From Chitinophaga tropicalis (GTDB lineage: Bacteria; Bacteroidota; Bacteroidia; Chitinophagales; Chitinophagaceae): 64,000 nucleotides of DNA. The notes beneath the pieces are model-generated. The model saw only the letters and a program-made list of their open reading frames with translations. It did no database searches and had not been told where the DNA came from. A program made the position numbers and the translations under genes. Location: positions 186,001 to 250,000 of the forward strand of contig NZ_WRXN01000009.1 in the NCBI RefSeq assembly GCF_009758205.1, read 5' to 3'. Below, in pieces: positions 52,357 through 60,788 of this stretch (the first letter of the stretch is position 1; every line of letters starts with the position of its first letter).

Positions 52357-52395
52357 GTATAGCGCTCTGCCGTTGGCGAGCGCTATACCATTTTT
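52357..52395 (+). terminator. Hairpin terminator after the 51419 AraC gene
   Basis: GTATAGCGCTC...GCC pairs with GGCGAGCGCTATAC around GTT with one bulged base, then CATTTTTG. It may serve both convergent genes. Confidence 0.6.
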
Positions 52396-52424
52396 GATTA
52401 TAAACCCCTTAACAATCCTCTTTC

Positions 52425-52994
52425 TCAGAGGCCAAAAGCGTACGCTACCCTGATGCCTATAACATTGGCGGCTTCTCCGCCATCGATGAATTTAGTGTTA
52501 CCGTCAAATTTCACACCTGCATCCAGGAAATTACCTTTACCCAGGGGAATAAGATAACCGATCTGCGGGGAGTAAGTAAATGCAGCTGTTTTGTAACCGC
52601 TTGGGCCGCTGGTAATGAAGTTCACTCCTGCCTGTCCCTGTACATACAGGTTATTGCTTTTGAACGGATAATACTTCAAACCTGCTTTTACCGGTATCCA
52701 TTGCACATCATCCACACCAGGAAGGTCATCTGCAAAGACATTGGTAAAGCCAGCATTCAGGTTTACATATAATGTTTTCTGAAAAATGGCCAGGTCACCC
52801 TGTACGGAACCTCCCAGTGACCATTTGTAAAAATCTCCGAAGTTACCCAGGGGAATCCCCGCCTCCGGGCCTGCACTCAACAGGAGTGCAGGCCTGTCTG
52901 ATCCTTTTGTTTCTTTCGTTTGAGCCTTAGTGCCGATCGTAACTCCTAATAATAATGCCAGTGTTGCAATACCTGCCTTAATTGTCTTTTTCAT
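52425..52994 (-). CDS. Small outer-membrane beta-barrel protein
   Basis: From ATG 52994 the protein has 189 residues: a signal peptide (KKTIKAGIATLALLLGVTIG, ending TKAQ), then barrel strands such as LLLSAGPEAGIPLGNFGDFY and NLYVQGQAGVNFITSG. It ends IGIRVAYAFGL with the terminal aromatic typical of outer-membrane insertion. It resembles small porin-like or opacity-type proteins of unknown role. A consensus -7 box lies 53 bp upstream. Confidence 0.87.
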   Translation of the reverse strand: MKKTIKAGIATLALLLGVTIGTKAQTKETKGSDRPALLLSAGPEAGIPLGNFGDFYKWSLGGSVQGDLAIFQKTLYVNLNAGFTNVFADDLPGVDDVQWIPVKAGLKYYPFKSNNLYVQGQAGVNFITSGPSGYKTAAFTYSPQIGYLIPLGKGNFLDAGVKFDGNTKFIDGGEAANVIGIRVAYAFGL

Positions 52995-53047
52995 CGTCTT
53001 TCGTTTTTGATTTACTGTCTGTTGATCTATTTGTTCGTCTGATGACA

Positions 53048-53055
53048 CAAAATTA
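53048..53055 (-). promoter_or_regulatory. Consensus -7 promoter box of the 52425 barrel gene
   Basis: The minus strand reads TAATTTTG, an exact TAnnTTTG match. A TTG on the same strand at 53076-53078 lies about 20 bp upstream, a fair -33 position. Confidence 0.6.
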
Positions 53056-53090
53056 AGGCGAGTAATAAAACTGTACAATTCCAAAAAGGC

Positions 53091-53160
53091 GGATAAAAAA
53101 ACCAATTTTTCGGGTCCGGGAAAAAAGTTTAGACGAGCCGAAAAATTGGTTGTTTTATCC
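53091..53160. repeat. Long inverted repeat upstream of the barrel gene promoter
   Basis: The 23-bp arm 53091-53113 (GGATAAAAAAACCAATTTTT then CGG) mirrors 53138-53160 with one mismatch, spacer 24 bp. It lies between the minus-strand promoter at 53048 and the plus-strand -7 box at 53195. Confidence 0.7.
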
Positions 53161-53194
53161 GTTCTTTTGGTTTTTCATATATGCTGTTGGGTAT

Positions 53195-53285
53195 TACTTT
53201 TGTTGCGCGATAATAAATACACAGTAAATAAACAGTTGTAGGTTTAGGTAGAAACGGGAATACTCATATTCCCGTTCTTTTTTTA
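53195..53285 (+). ncRNA. Candidate small RNA: promoter box plus intrinsic terminator
   Basis: TACTTTTG at 53195-53202 is an exact -7 box on the plus strand. About 50 bp later AACGGGAATA (53253-53262) pairs perfectly with TATTCCCGTT (53267-53276) around CTCA, followed by CTTTTTTT. This predicts a transcript of roughly 75-80 nt from about 53207, with no ORF. Both flanking genes are on the minus strand, so neither needs this promoter. A non-functional match is possible. Confidence 0.45.
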
Positions 53286-53296
53286 TAGTTGTGTGT

Positions 53297-55699
53297 TCAC
53301 AGAGACAACACAGCAGCCTGCAATCCTTCTCCGCTGGCTTTCAGACTCACTTTTCCCTGTCCGCGTCCAGCCCTGATAATTACCTGGGCTTTTCCGCCGA
53401 AGAGATTACGCTGCCAGGCGCCAGGTGCACATTTATCAGGTTCATGGCTGCTGGGATCACCATTACCAACGCCGATGATACTGGCATCTCCATCAAGTAC
53501 AAAACGGATATTATTACCGGCATCCGGCACTTCACGCCCCTGTTCATCTGCTACTGATACGTTCACTACAACGGCGTCGTCTCCATCATGCAGTAAAGTT
53601 GTTTTGGACGGGGTGAGTATGATACGTGAGGCATTACCTGTAGTACTTACCTGTGCAGTGATCTTCTTACTACCTTTATAAGCTACTGCTTCCAGCATAC
53701 CGGGAGCATAGTTTACCGTCCACCGCAGATGCCCGTTACGGGGCATATCCTTTTTACCCAGGCTCTTACCGTTGAGGAACAGCTCTACATTATCGGCATT
53801 GGTATTTACCCATACCAGTACCGGCTGTCCGTCCTTACCCTGCCAGTTCCAGTGCGGAGCAATATGTAGCACATCTTTACCGCTCCACCATGACTGGTAA
53901 TAATAGTATACGTTTTTCGGGAAACCGCACATATCCATGATACCGAAGTGTGAGTTGATATTGGGCCAGGAATAAGGTGTTGGTTCTCCGCGGTAGTCGA
54001 AACCAGTCCAGGCAAAACCACCCATGAACCATTCACGGTCTGACGCCAGTTTCCACCATTGTTCTGCAGTAGAGGCCCAGGAAGGATAGGTGCTGTCATA
54101 ATCCGGTACATATCCTTTTACGGTATCTTTTATATAAATGCTTCTTGTTGTTACTGTACTGGCTACTTCGGTGCCTATTACCGGTTGGGAGGGATGATCC
54201 CTGTGATAGCCATCTATACCATGCAGGTTATAGTTGAAACCGCGTACGGGGATCACTTCATTTACACCAGTAAAATGATTGCCCTGATTAGCTGCGTAAG
54301 TGCTGGTCCTGTCAGGGTCCAGCTGCTGTTGCAGTAATACCTGTCTTTGTGCTATACGTGTTCCGATATTTGTATACTGAGTTGCGAATTCTTCGTTACC
54401 GATGGACCAGATAAAAATGGAAGGATGGTTGCGGTCTCTCAGTATCAGCTGACGAAACTGGTTCTCATATTCGGTACCACTGTTCAGCAGCCGGGGTTCG
54501 TCCATTACCAGCATACCGAGGCTGTCACATGCGTCCAGCAGTTCAGGTGTGGGAGGATTGTGGCTGGTACGGTAGGCATTGGCGCCCATTTCCTTCAGCA
54601 GTGAGATCCTGTAATACTGGAGATGGTTGGGCAGTGCACAGCCCATACCTGCATGGTCCTGGTGACAACAAACACCTTTTACTTTTACTGGTATGCCGTT
54701 TACGAAGAGGCCTTTATTCTTATCTATGGTGATGGTCCTTACGCCAAAGCGCACTTTTTCGCTGTCGATGATCTGACCATCTGCTTTTATTATAGCGATA
54801 GCGCGATAGAGATAAGGGCTTTCGGGTGACCATAGCTCAGGTTTGCTGATCTTCAGTTCCTGTGTTACGGTTTTCTCTTCGTTGACTGCCATGGAGAGTG
54901 GCTGTTCTTTGCTCTGCGCCAGTATTTGTCCGCTACGGTCTGTGATTACAGTATATACGGTAGCGTTAGCAGTGTGTATATGTTTATTGACAACAGCAGT
55001 AGCCACGTTAACAATGGCGGTGTTTCCTTTCACCGCAGTACGTACAAATACGCCACCTTCATTGGCGATGTGTACATTGTTCAGGATATCCAGCCATACA
55101 TGGCGGTAAATGCCTGCGCCTTCATAGAACCAGCCTTCGTTCTGTGTGGCGTCTGCCCTTACGGTCAGTACATTTTTCTTATTAAAACGGATAAAGTCGG
55201 TAATATCGTAGGAAGTGCTGGTATAGCCGCTAAAGTTACCACCCAGGTAATAGCCGTTGATCCATACTTTGCTGTCCCTGTATACACCGTCCAGCCGTAC
55301 AACATACCGGTGACCGGAATCTGCTTTGTTCACATCAAATGTTTTGCGGTACCAGCCGATGCTGTTTTCCGGGAATAATCCGCCGATGGCTTTGTATCCG
55401 TGTCCGTCCAGGTCATTGTCCTTTATGTATTGAAATGGCAGACCTACTGCCCAGTCGTGCGGCAGCTGAACTGTTTCCCAGTTGCTATCATCGTAATCCG
55501 GCATTATGCAGGTTCCTGATGCGTCGCCTGATTTCGAGAATATGTTCCTGATACCGTAGTTGAAATCGCGGGAGGGATCTGCGGCATGTCCCTGTTTAAA
55601 TTTCCAGTCAGCGTCAAATTTTGTGTGTATGCGCTGTGCGGTTGTGCTGATGGCAAGCGTGAGGCCTGTCAGCAATAATAGCATTTCCTTTCTGAGCAT
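53297..55699 (-). CDS. Exported GH2-family beta-galactosidase
   Basis: The 800-residue protein has a signal peptide (1-22, ending TTAQ) and the GH2 order: sugar-binding jelly roll (about 25-210), immunoglobulin-like domain, TIM barrel (about 325-600) and extra C-terminal domains including a DUF4982-like one. The likely acid/base is Glu436 in WSIGNEE and the likely nucleophile is Glu511 in PVIGTEVAS. It should remove terminal beta-galactosyl or related residues from glycans in the periplasm. No SusC/SusD genes are adjacent. Confidence 0.93.
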   Translation of the reverse strand: MLRKEMLLLLTGLTLAISTTAQRIHTKFDADWKFKQGHAADPSRDFNYGIRNIFSKSGDASGTCIMPDYDDSNWETVQLPHDWAVGLPFQYIKDNDLDGHGYKAIGGLFPENSIGWYRKTFDVNKADSGHRYVVRLDGVYRDSKVWINGYYLGGNFSGYTSTSYDITDFIRFNKKNVLTVRADATQNEGWFYEGAGIYRHVWLDILNNVHIANEGGVFVRTAVKGNTAIVNVATAVVNKHIHTANATVYTVITDRSGQILAQSKEQPLSMAVNEEKTVTQELKISKPELWSPESPYLYRAIAIIKADGQIIDSEKVRFGVRTITIDKNKGLFVNGIPVKVKGVCCHQDHAGMGCALPNHLQYYRISLLKEMGANAYRTSHNPPTPELLDACDSLGMLVMDEPRLLNSGTEYENQFRQLILRDRNHPSIFIWSIGNEEFATQYTNIGTRIAQRQVLLQQQLDPDRTSTYAANQGNHFTGVNEVIPVRGFNYNLHGIDGYHRDHPSQPVIGTEVASTVTTRSIYIKDTVKGYVPDYDSTYPSWASTAEQWWKLASDREWFMGGFAWTGFDYRGEPTPYSWPNINSHFGIMDMCGFPKNVYYYYQSWWSGKDVLHIAPHWNWQGKDGQPVLVWVNTNADNVELFLNGKSLGKKDMPRNGHLRWTVNYAPGMLEAVAYKGSKKITAQVSTTGNASRIILTPSKTTLLHDGDDAVVVNVSVADEQGREVPDAGNNIRFVLDGDASIIGVGNGDPSSHEPDKCAPGAWQRNLFGGKAQVIIRAGRGQGKVSLKASGEGLQAAVLSL

Positions 55700-55938
55700 G
55701 ATATAAAGTTTTCCTGTGTGGCTGGTTTGTAAGATAGAAAATAAATGTAAAAAAGACGCTTAAAAATGAAGGAGGGAGTTATGCAGCTTTATAATTTCCG
55801 TACTTCTACGTAAAACCTTCCGCAGTAATACTGATATGTATTCCATACTAGTATTGTAATTTGCACGTCCATCGGACAGGAAAATTCCACTGACGCAGGT
55901 TTCGCTTTATTTATAAAGCGGAATCTGTCAGGTGGAAC

Positions 55939-55968
55939 AAAAAAGGGAAGTCCTACCGGACTCCCCTT
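55939..55968 (-). terminator. Intrinsic terminator of the 55994 gene
   Basis: On the minus strand AAGGGGAGTCC pairs with GGACTTCCCTT (one mismatch), followed by a T-run, 25 bp after the stop codon. Confidence 0.65.
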
Positions 55969-55993
55969 AAAAATCTCACTCAATATAGTAATC

Positions 55994-56347
55994 CTACCAG
56001 ATCGTTGTAAAAGAGACCTGATCATTGATCACCCATGACTGCATAACACCTAGTTCGCTCGGGCCACTGGCTACATAAGCATTAGTGCCCTGGGAGAAAA
56101 AGGAATAAGGGCCCCAGGAAGATGTACCACGGGTAAAAGTGATAGAAGAAGGACCTGTGTTGCTTCCGGTAATTGACCAGTTGGTATCGCCGCCTGGAGT
56201 TCCGACTAATACGCCGGATGTAGGATACCACCAAAGCATGTGCATCTTTACTGTTTTCGGTGCATTGCTTTTTGCCGGAGCAAAAGAAGAAAGGGAGAAT
56301 AGGGCGCACACGAGCAGTGCGAACGGGATAACTTTTTTCATAATCAT
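55994..56347 (-). CDS. Small exported protein, tandem paralogue 1
   Basis: The 117-residue protein has a signal peptide (MKKVIPFALLVCALFSLSSF) and a mature beta-rich domain. Segments include LWWYPTSGVLVGTPGGDTNW, SITFTRGTSSWGPYSF and a C-terminal SWVINDQVSFTTIW. It is colinear with the neighbour at 56394, about 70% identical by eye, including the leader. The mature protein is rich in Ser, Thr, Gly and Trp. I do not recognise the family. Confidence 0.78.
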   Translation of the reverse strand: MIMKKVIPFALLVCALFSLSSFAPAKSNAPKTVKMHMLWWYPTSGVLVGTPGGDTNWSITGSNTGPSSITFTRGTSSWGPYSFFSQGTNAYVASGPSELGVMQSWVINDQVSFTTIW

Positions 56348-56393
56348 TTTTTCAATTTGGTTTTAATGGTATAACTTTTCAAATGCCCGGATC

Positions 56394-56750
56394 TCACCAG
56401 AGAGTTGTAAAGGAAACCTGGTCATTGATCACCCATGACTGGATAACACCCAGCACTCTCGGCCCAGCGGCTACATAGGTATTGCCTCCCTGGGAGGTAA
56501 AAGTATACGGACCCCAGGAAGATGTGCCACGGGTAAATGTAATGGAATAAGGCGCTCCTGTACCGCCTCCAACAATTGACCAATTGGCGTCACCTCCTGT
56601 AGCGCCAACTAATACGCCGGATGTAGGATACCACCAAAGCCGGTGTATTCCTGTGTTCTTTGTTGGGTTACTCTTTGCCGGGCTGAAAGAGGAAAGAGAG
56701 AATAGGGCGCACATGAGGAATGCGAACGGGATAACTTTCTTCATAAACAT
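56394..56750 (-). CDS. Small exported protein, tandem paralogue 2
   Basis: The 118-residue protein matches the 55994 product throughout, with the same leader and the same WWYPTSGVLVG, FTRGTSSWGPY and QSWVINDQVSFTT segments. Changes cluster in the middle (GGGTGAPYS in place of GSNTGPSS). Both genes have a similar ATGGTATAA-containing stretch just upstream, so the promoter region was duplicated too. Function unknown. Confidence 0.78.
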   Translation of the reverse strand: MFMKKVIPFAFLMCALFSLSSFSPAKSNPTKNTGIHRLWWYPTSGVLVGATGGDANWSIVGGGTGAPYSITFTRGTSSWGPYTFTSQGGNTYVAAGPRVLGVIQSWVINDQVSFTTLW

Positions 56751-57110
56751 AGTTTATTAATTCGGGTTAAAATGGTATAATGTCGTATGTAATATAGTAC
56801 TTTTTCCGAATGTTTGAAGAGGTAAATTTAATGATTATAATATCATTTGGTTTTCAATTATAAATAGCATAGGTGTTGTTTAAAAAAACGAGGATGTATC
56901 AAAAATAAATAAACGTCCTGAGTATCGCTTATATGACTACCTGAGTCCATCAGGTATCCGAATAAAAAGAGCCTGTATCATACTTTTGATACAGGCTCTT
57001 TTTTTTGAGGGGCCTGCGGCCGGCTGAAATTCAAACCAATGTACTACCCTTATTATATGGGGTACATCAGTTTGAATTCTGGAAACATGTTTTATCATGT
57101 TAATTGAATA
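56751..57110. other. Gene-free interval between minus-strand genes
   Basis: It contains an A/T-rich upstream region for the 56394 gene and two-hairpin copy I at 56964-57030. No ORF or RNA gene seen. Confidence 0.55.
56964..57030 (+). repeat. Two-hairpin intergenic repeat, copy I
   Basis: Stem 1 (56964-57003) is 17 perfect pairs (AAAAAGAGCCTGTATCA and its complement) with a TACTTT loop, unlike the usual apex. Stem 2 is GGCC-TGC-GGCC (57011-57021), then GGCTGAAA. The shared right half with an unrelated left stem suggests the halves are modular. Confidence 0.78.
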
Positions 57111-58856
57111 TTACTTCCTTATCCTATTAAGAAAGATATTTACTTCATCTATCATTGCTTTCCTTGAGGGGGTGCTTATCTTTTCCGGTGTGGAGCTGAT
57201 TATCTTTGCCCACTTAATTGCATTAGTAGTATCTCCAATAATCCTGTACATATTAAACAACTGATATTTAGGTCTCAGTTTAGAAGGCACAATGTAAATA
57301 GCTTGCATATAATAGCTTTCAGCCAGTTTAAAATTTTTAAGAGTCGCCTCATTATATCCCATAACAATATACAATTCACTATTACTAACATAGCGCCGAG
57401 CTATACTTAAAACCTGCTGACCTTCCCTGTGATTTTCATGTAGTGAAAGCTCAGTACCATAGTTATAAAGGAAGTCTCCGTTGCTAAACAAAGATGGTAC
57501 TTTGTTATATAATACTTTTGCATACTTCCATTCATTGTTAACAACAGCCTGGGCTGCCTGCTTCCAGATCATCTGATCCCGAAAATTTCTGATACCACTA
57601 TAGAGAAGAACAACTGTAAGCATGCAACCAGGAATAACTAAAAATCGCCGAGAATTTAAAAGCGGTATTACAGGATGACTATATAGTAAAAGCTTTCCAT
57701 AATACGCAAGGGATATACAAATAAATATATTCTTCAAGGGATAAGATGCCAACGCACAAATAAAAAAAGCAGCTAGTCCTGCCGATGCCAATTGTTTCTC
57801 TTTTGAGTCTTCCTGTTTTACTGCTTTTCGGTAAGCAAAATATACTACGGCAAGAAAAGAAACCAAACCTATTATTCCTATTTCTACAAGCATTTCCAAT
57901 CCTTCATTAAATGCTGTGTATGTATTGTCACCGTAAATGCTATAAGGATGGTCCTGATGCCTACTCAAATAAAAAGATTGCGCATTATTATAGGAACTTT
58001 TGAACTGATACAGTCCTATTCCTACCAGTGGACTCTTTTTAAACATCTCTATGCATACTTCATAAATCAATATTCTACCTCTCACTGAGTCAGGCTTTAT
58101 GTAATATAGAACTGCGATTATTCCAACACAGCCCATCATGAGGGCCAGACGCAGATTTAAAGGAATACGCTTCAAATAGCTGTTCCCTCCCAAATAAATA
58201 AACAGTATCATAACAGTAGCGACACAAGCGATTCTCGCTGCTGAGTAAAGAATAAGAAAAACAGTCAGGGCTACTATTATGATAATTACAAATCTTAATT
58301 TTTTTTGTTGATGATATGAAAGGAGAACAATTGGGAGCATACAAGCCATATAATTTCCAAAGTCACCTGAATTAAGGAATATGGATGTAACAGGATATAA
58401 AGGAGATAATTTGACAAAACCGGAAAGCTGCAATACTCCTACCAGCAGTACAATAACATGCAGAACCAGTAATAGGCCCGCCAGACATCTGGTATTGACG
58501 AAGTATATAAGCAGCAGTATGAGAATAATGATGGAAGAGAGATGGAGCAAAGGGGCGATAATATCCTTCCCATAATAATAATTCGAAATAATGACGGATA
58601 AATAACAATATAGAATCGATACCAGCGTAGCTATAAATATAGGCTTATTGTCAATATCCGGCTTCAAGTTAGTAAACACCACCAACAATAACGCTATGCC
58701 TGCCGTCACGTACATTGCTATAGATGTCAGGTCTGGTAGTATTCCGCCAGACATATATATTGCAAAATATATTTTTTCCAATAAGGCAATGCCTGAAAAC
58801 AAGGCGATTAAGATAAAAGCAAAGAAAGAGAGAAATCGTTTATGGGCCTGTGTCAC
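57111..58856 (-). CDS. O-antigen ligase/Wzy-type membrane protein with C-terminal TPR region
   Basis: The 581-residue protein has about eleven membrane helices (1-430) and a large periplasmic loop with IYEVCIEMFKKSPLVGIGLY, QFKSSYNNAQ and TAFNEGLEMLVEIGIIGLVS. This is the typical Wzy_C signature region. A soluble TPR-like tail (about 440-575, with SIARRYVSNSELYIVMGYNE) follows. Family members polymerise or ligate O-antigen or act as protein O-oligosaccharyltransferases, and sequence alone does not decide which. The frame starts at GTG 58856; an in-frame stop upstream rules out an ATG. No glycosyltransferases are nearby. Confidence 0.85.
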   Translation of the reverse strand: MTQAHKRFLSFFAFILIALFSGIALLEKIYFAIYMSGGILPDLTSIAMYVTAGIALLLVVFTNLKPDIDNKPIFIATLVSILYCYLSVIISNYYYGKDIIAPLLHLSSIIILILLLIYFVNTRCLAGLLLVLHVIVLLVGVLQLSGFVKLSPLYPVTSIFLNSGDFGNYMACMLPIVLLSYHQQKKLRFVIIIIVALTVFLILYSAARIACVATVMILFIYLGGNSYLKRIPLNLRLALMMGCVGIIAVLYYIKPDSVRGRILIYEVCIEMFKKSPLVGIGLYQFKSSYNNAQSFYLSRHQDHPYSIYGDNTYTAFNEGLEMLVEIGIIGLVSFLAVVYFAYRKAVKQEDSKEKQLASAGLAAFFICALASYPLKNIFICISLAYYGKLLLYSHPVIPLLNSRRFLVIPGCMLTVVLLYSGIRNFRDQMIWKQAAQAVVNNEWKYAKVLYNKVPSLFSNGDFLYNYGTELSLHENHREGQQVLSIARRYVSNSELYIVMGYNEATLKNFKLAESYYMQAIYIVPSKLRPKYQLFNMYRIIGDTTNAIKWAKIISSTPEKISTPSRKAMIDEVNIFLNRIRK

Positions 58857-58957
58857 TTTTAAGTCTCGGATATTTTATACAGTAAAATGAAAAAAAAACT
58901 TGAAATAATCAATATATTTAGTTTATACTTATAATCTTAATTCTTAACCCTTTTAAA

Positions 58958-60286
58958 ATGAAGAAATACGTTAGCCTGATAGCTATTCTGTTTGTAGCCT
59001 GTCTTTCCCTGACCAATTGTCAAAAAGAAACTACATCTGGAAAAAAAGTTTCATTAACAAACGAGGAAATCATTAAGCGTGCGAGGAACTGGTATGAAAA
59101 GAATCACGAAGCTCATCAATCTGCAGGTACCAGAACCATAATTGCAGATGAGACACCCGATTGGAGCAGCGCCATCGTACTGGCAGCTGTTGCAGACATC
59201 CAGGTTACTGCAGTACCCAGTTATGTAGACAATAACACAGGGGTTGTCAAACAGCAAATCATTATTACTGATGGAACAGAATATGTAAACAGAATAGTTG
59301 TAGCGACTCCTACTACAGCCTATTCCAGTTCAACTCAGTTCTCCAACAGGTTTGCTACATTTACGGGCACAATGCAATTCCAAAACGAGAACGGTACACC
59401 ATTAGGCTCTTTAAGCTATTCAGGAGGCAGGGGAAATGGCTCAGTAATTACATCCTTAAATCGTTCTGATATTTCTACTGTTGCCCCCCGAAGTATAGAA
59501 CGTATTGACCTGGCCGAAGTAGAGATAATCGCACCCAGCCTCTCTAATAATTATTCGCCTGGTACTGTAGTACTGGTAGTAGCCCCCAGCCTGGTCAACT
59601 CTGTAACCGTAAGCATACCGCTTTACCCTACTTCCTGGGGAAGCTCTTCTTCTGGTACAACAGCCAACGTAAGTGTAAACAACATTAGGAATCAGGTACA
59701 AAATCCATGTACAAGTGGTGTCATAAATGATTTGTTAAACAAGGGTCTGAAAAATAAAATATCCAAACTAATAAACAGAATATTTGGTGGGAATGGCAAC
59801 CTCGATATTACCTTCAGAGAAAAACCTGCTACTGATTTTCCTTCTTCTGTATTGGGGGAGCTAGACACTCAGGATACCCAGTTCTTTGGACAACGCACAG
59901 ACCCAACTTTTGGAGGAGAAGTATATATTAATCTGAACAGGGATTCTTTGGCAGGCAAACCTAAAGAATTGTTGGCTACCGTGGTACTCCATGAGTGTAT
60001 TCATGCCTATTTAGCGCAAAGGGGTAATCCAAGACTACTACTCCAACATGACCTTATGGCTGATTCCTACAGAGGAGATATTGCCCAGGCATTGAAAGAA
60101 TTATTTCCCTCCATATCTGATACGGATGCCGCCGCATTATCCTGGGAAGGATTAACTGAAACATATGCCTGGAATCTGAACCAACTACGTGATATACAAG
60201 CTCTGCATCCTGAAAATATAGCTTACAATCAAATTATTACTTTGTTAAGTTACCAGAATGGCATAAAAGGAACAAAGTGTAACTAA
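58958..60286 (+). CDS. Lipoprotein with HExxH metallopeptidase motif
   Basis: The 442-residue protein has a lipoprotein leader (lipobox LTNC, Cys21). A Ser/Thr/Asn-rich middle (about 85-245) precedes a C-terminal catalytic-like domain (about 250-442). Its VVLHECIHAYLAQ gives HExxH at 345-349; Glu398 or Glu401 in WEGLTETYAW could be the third zinc ligand. The spacing suggests a SprT- or gluzincin-like fold, but I cannot assign a known family. It heads a three-gene run of exported proteins, divergent from the O-antigen-ligase-type gene. Confidence 0.78.
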   Translation: MKKYVSLIAILFVACLSLTNCQKETTSGKKVSLTNEEIIKRARNWYEKNHEAHQSAGTRTIIADETPDWSSAIVLAAVADIQVTAVPSYVDNNTGVVKQQIIITDGTEYVNRIVVATPTTAYSSSTQFSNRFATFTGTMQFQNENGTPLGSLSYSGGRGNGSVITSLNRSDISTVAPRSIERIDLAEVEIIAPSLSNNYSPGTVVLVVAPSLVNSVTVSIPLYPTSWGSSSSGTTANVSVNNIRNQVQNPCTSGVINDLLNKGLKNKISKLINRIFGGNGNLDITFREKPATDFPSSVLGELDTQDTQFFGQRTDPTFGGEVYINLNRDSLAGKPKELLATVVLHECIHAYLAQRGNPRLLLQHDLMADSYRGDIAQALKELFPSISDTDAAALSWEGLTETYAWNLNQLRDIQALHPENIAYNQIITLLSYQNGIKGTKCN

Positions 60287-60299
60287 TGTGAATTCTTAT

Positions 60300-60788
60300 A
60301 TGAAAAAAATATTCTCTATAGGGGTATTAGTATTAATGTTGCTTTCCAGCTCTTATGCTCAACAGAAAACAATATCCGATTCCAGTCGTGCTATACTTAC
60401 AAGATTTATAGCAGACCATACAGTTGCATACCTGAAGGGTAAAGGCTATAGCATGGTATATGCTCTACGGCTGAAAATAGATGCGGCAGGACGTTGTACC
60501 ACTGTTGAATATTCTTTGAATGTACCAGAAGAGATGAAAAAAGGACTTGACGAAATAAGCAAGCTACCTTTAAAATGGTCTCGTTTGACTCATAGAAGTG
60601 GGGCAACAACTGCAATTGTCCCTGTGTATTACCTTGCAGAACATACTTCCGGCGAATTAAAGTTTAGTTCCCGGGAAATGTTAGAAAACAGTTATAGATT
60701 CTCAAAAGGAACAATCTTTGATCAAACAGCCTCGACATCGTTCATAAATCCCATACAGGTACAACAGATACATGGGAAAGTTTATTAG
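60300..60788 (+). CDS. Small exported protein of unknown function
   Basis: ATG 60300 gives 162 residues with a signal peptide (KKIFSIGVLVLMLLSSSYAQ). The mature part resembles a TonB C-terminal-like alpha/beta pattern (YALRLKIDAAGRCTTVEYSL), but this is only a resemblance. It starts 13 bp after the metallopeptidase-like gene and overlaps the next gene by 17 bp, so the three are probably translated from one mRNA. Confidence 0.72.
   Translation: MKKIFSIGVLVLMLLSSSYAQQKTISDSSRAILTRFIADHTVAYLKGKGYSMVYALRLKIDAAGRCTTVEYSLNVPEEMKKGLDEISKLPLKWSRLTHRSGATTAIVPVYYLAEHTSGELKFSSREMLENSYRFSKGTIFDQTASTSFINPIQVQQIHGKVY

Noticed and set aside
53253..53284. Hairpin as the terminator of the beta-galactosidase gene
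   Set aside because: The T-run follows on the + strand; on the minus strand only a short TTT follows. I treated it mainly as the end of a + strand transcript, while a two-way role stays possible.
16000..57030. Dispersed palindromes as CRISPR repeats
   Set aside because: Copies lie kilobases apart, one per intergenic gap, without regular spacers or cas genes.
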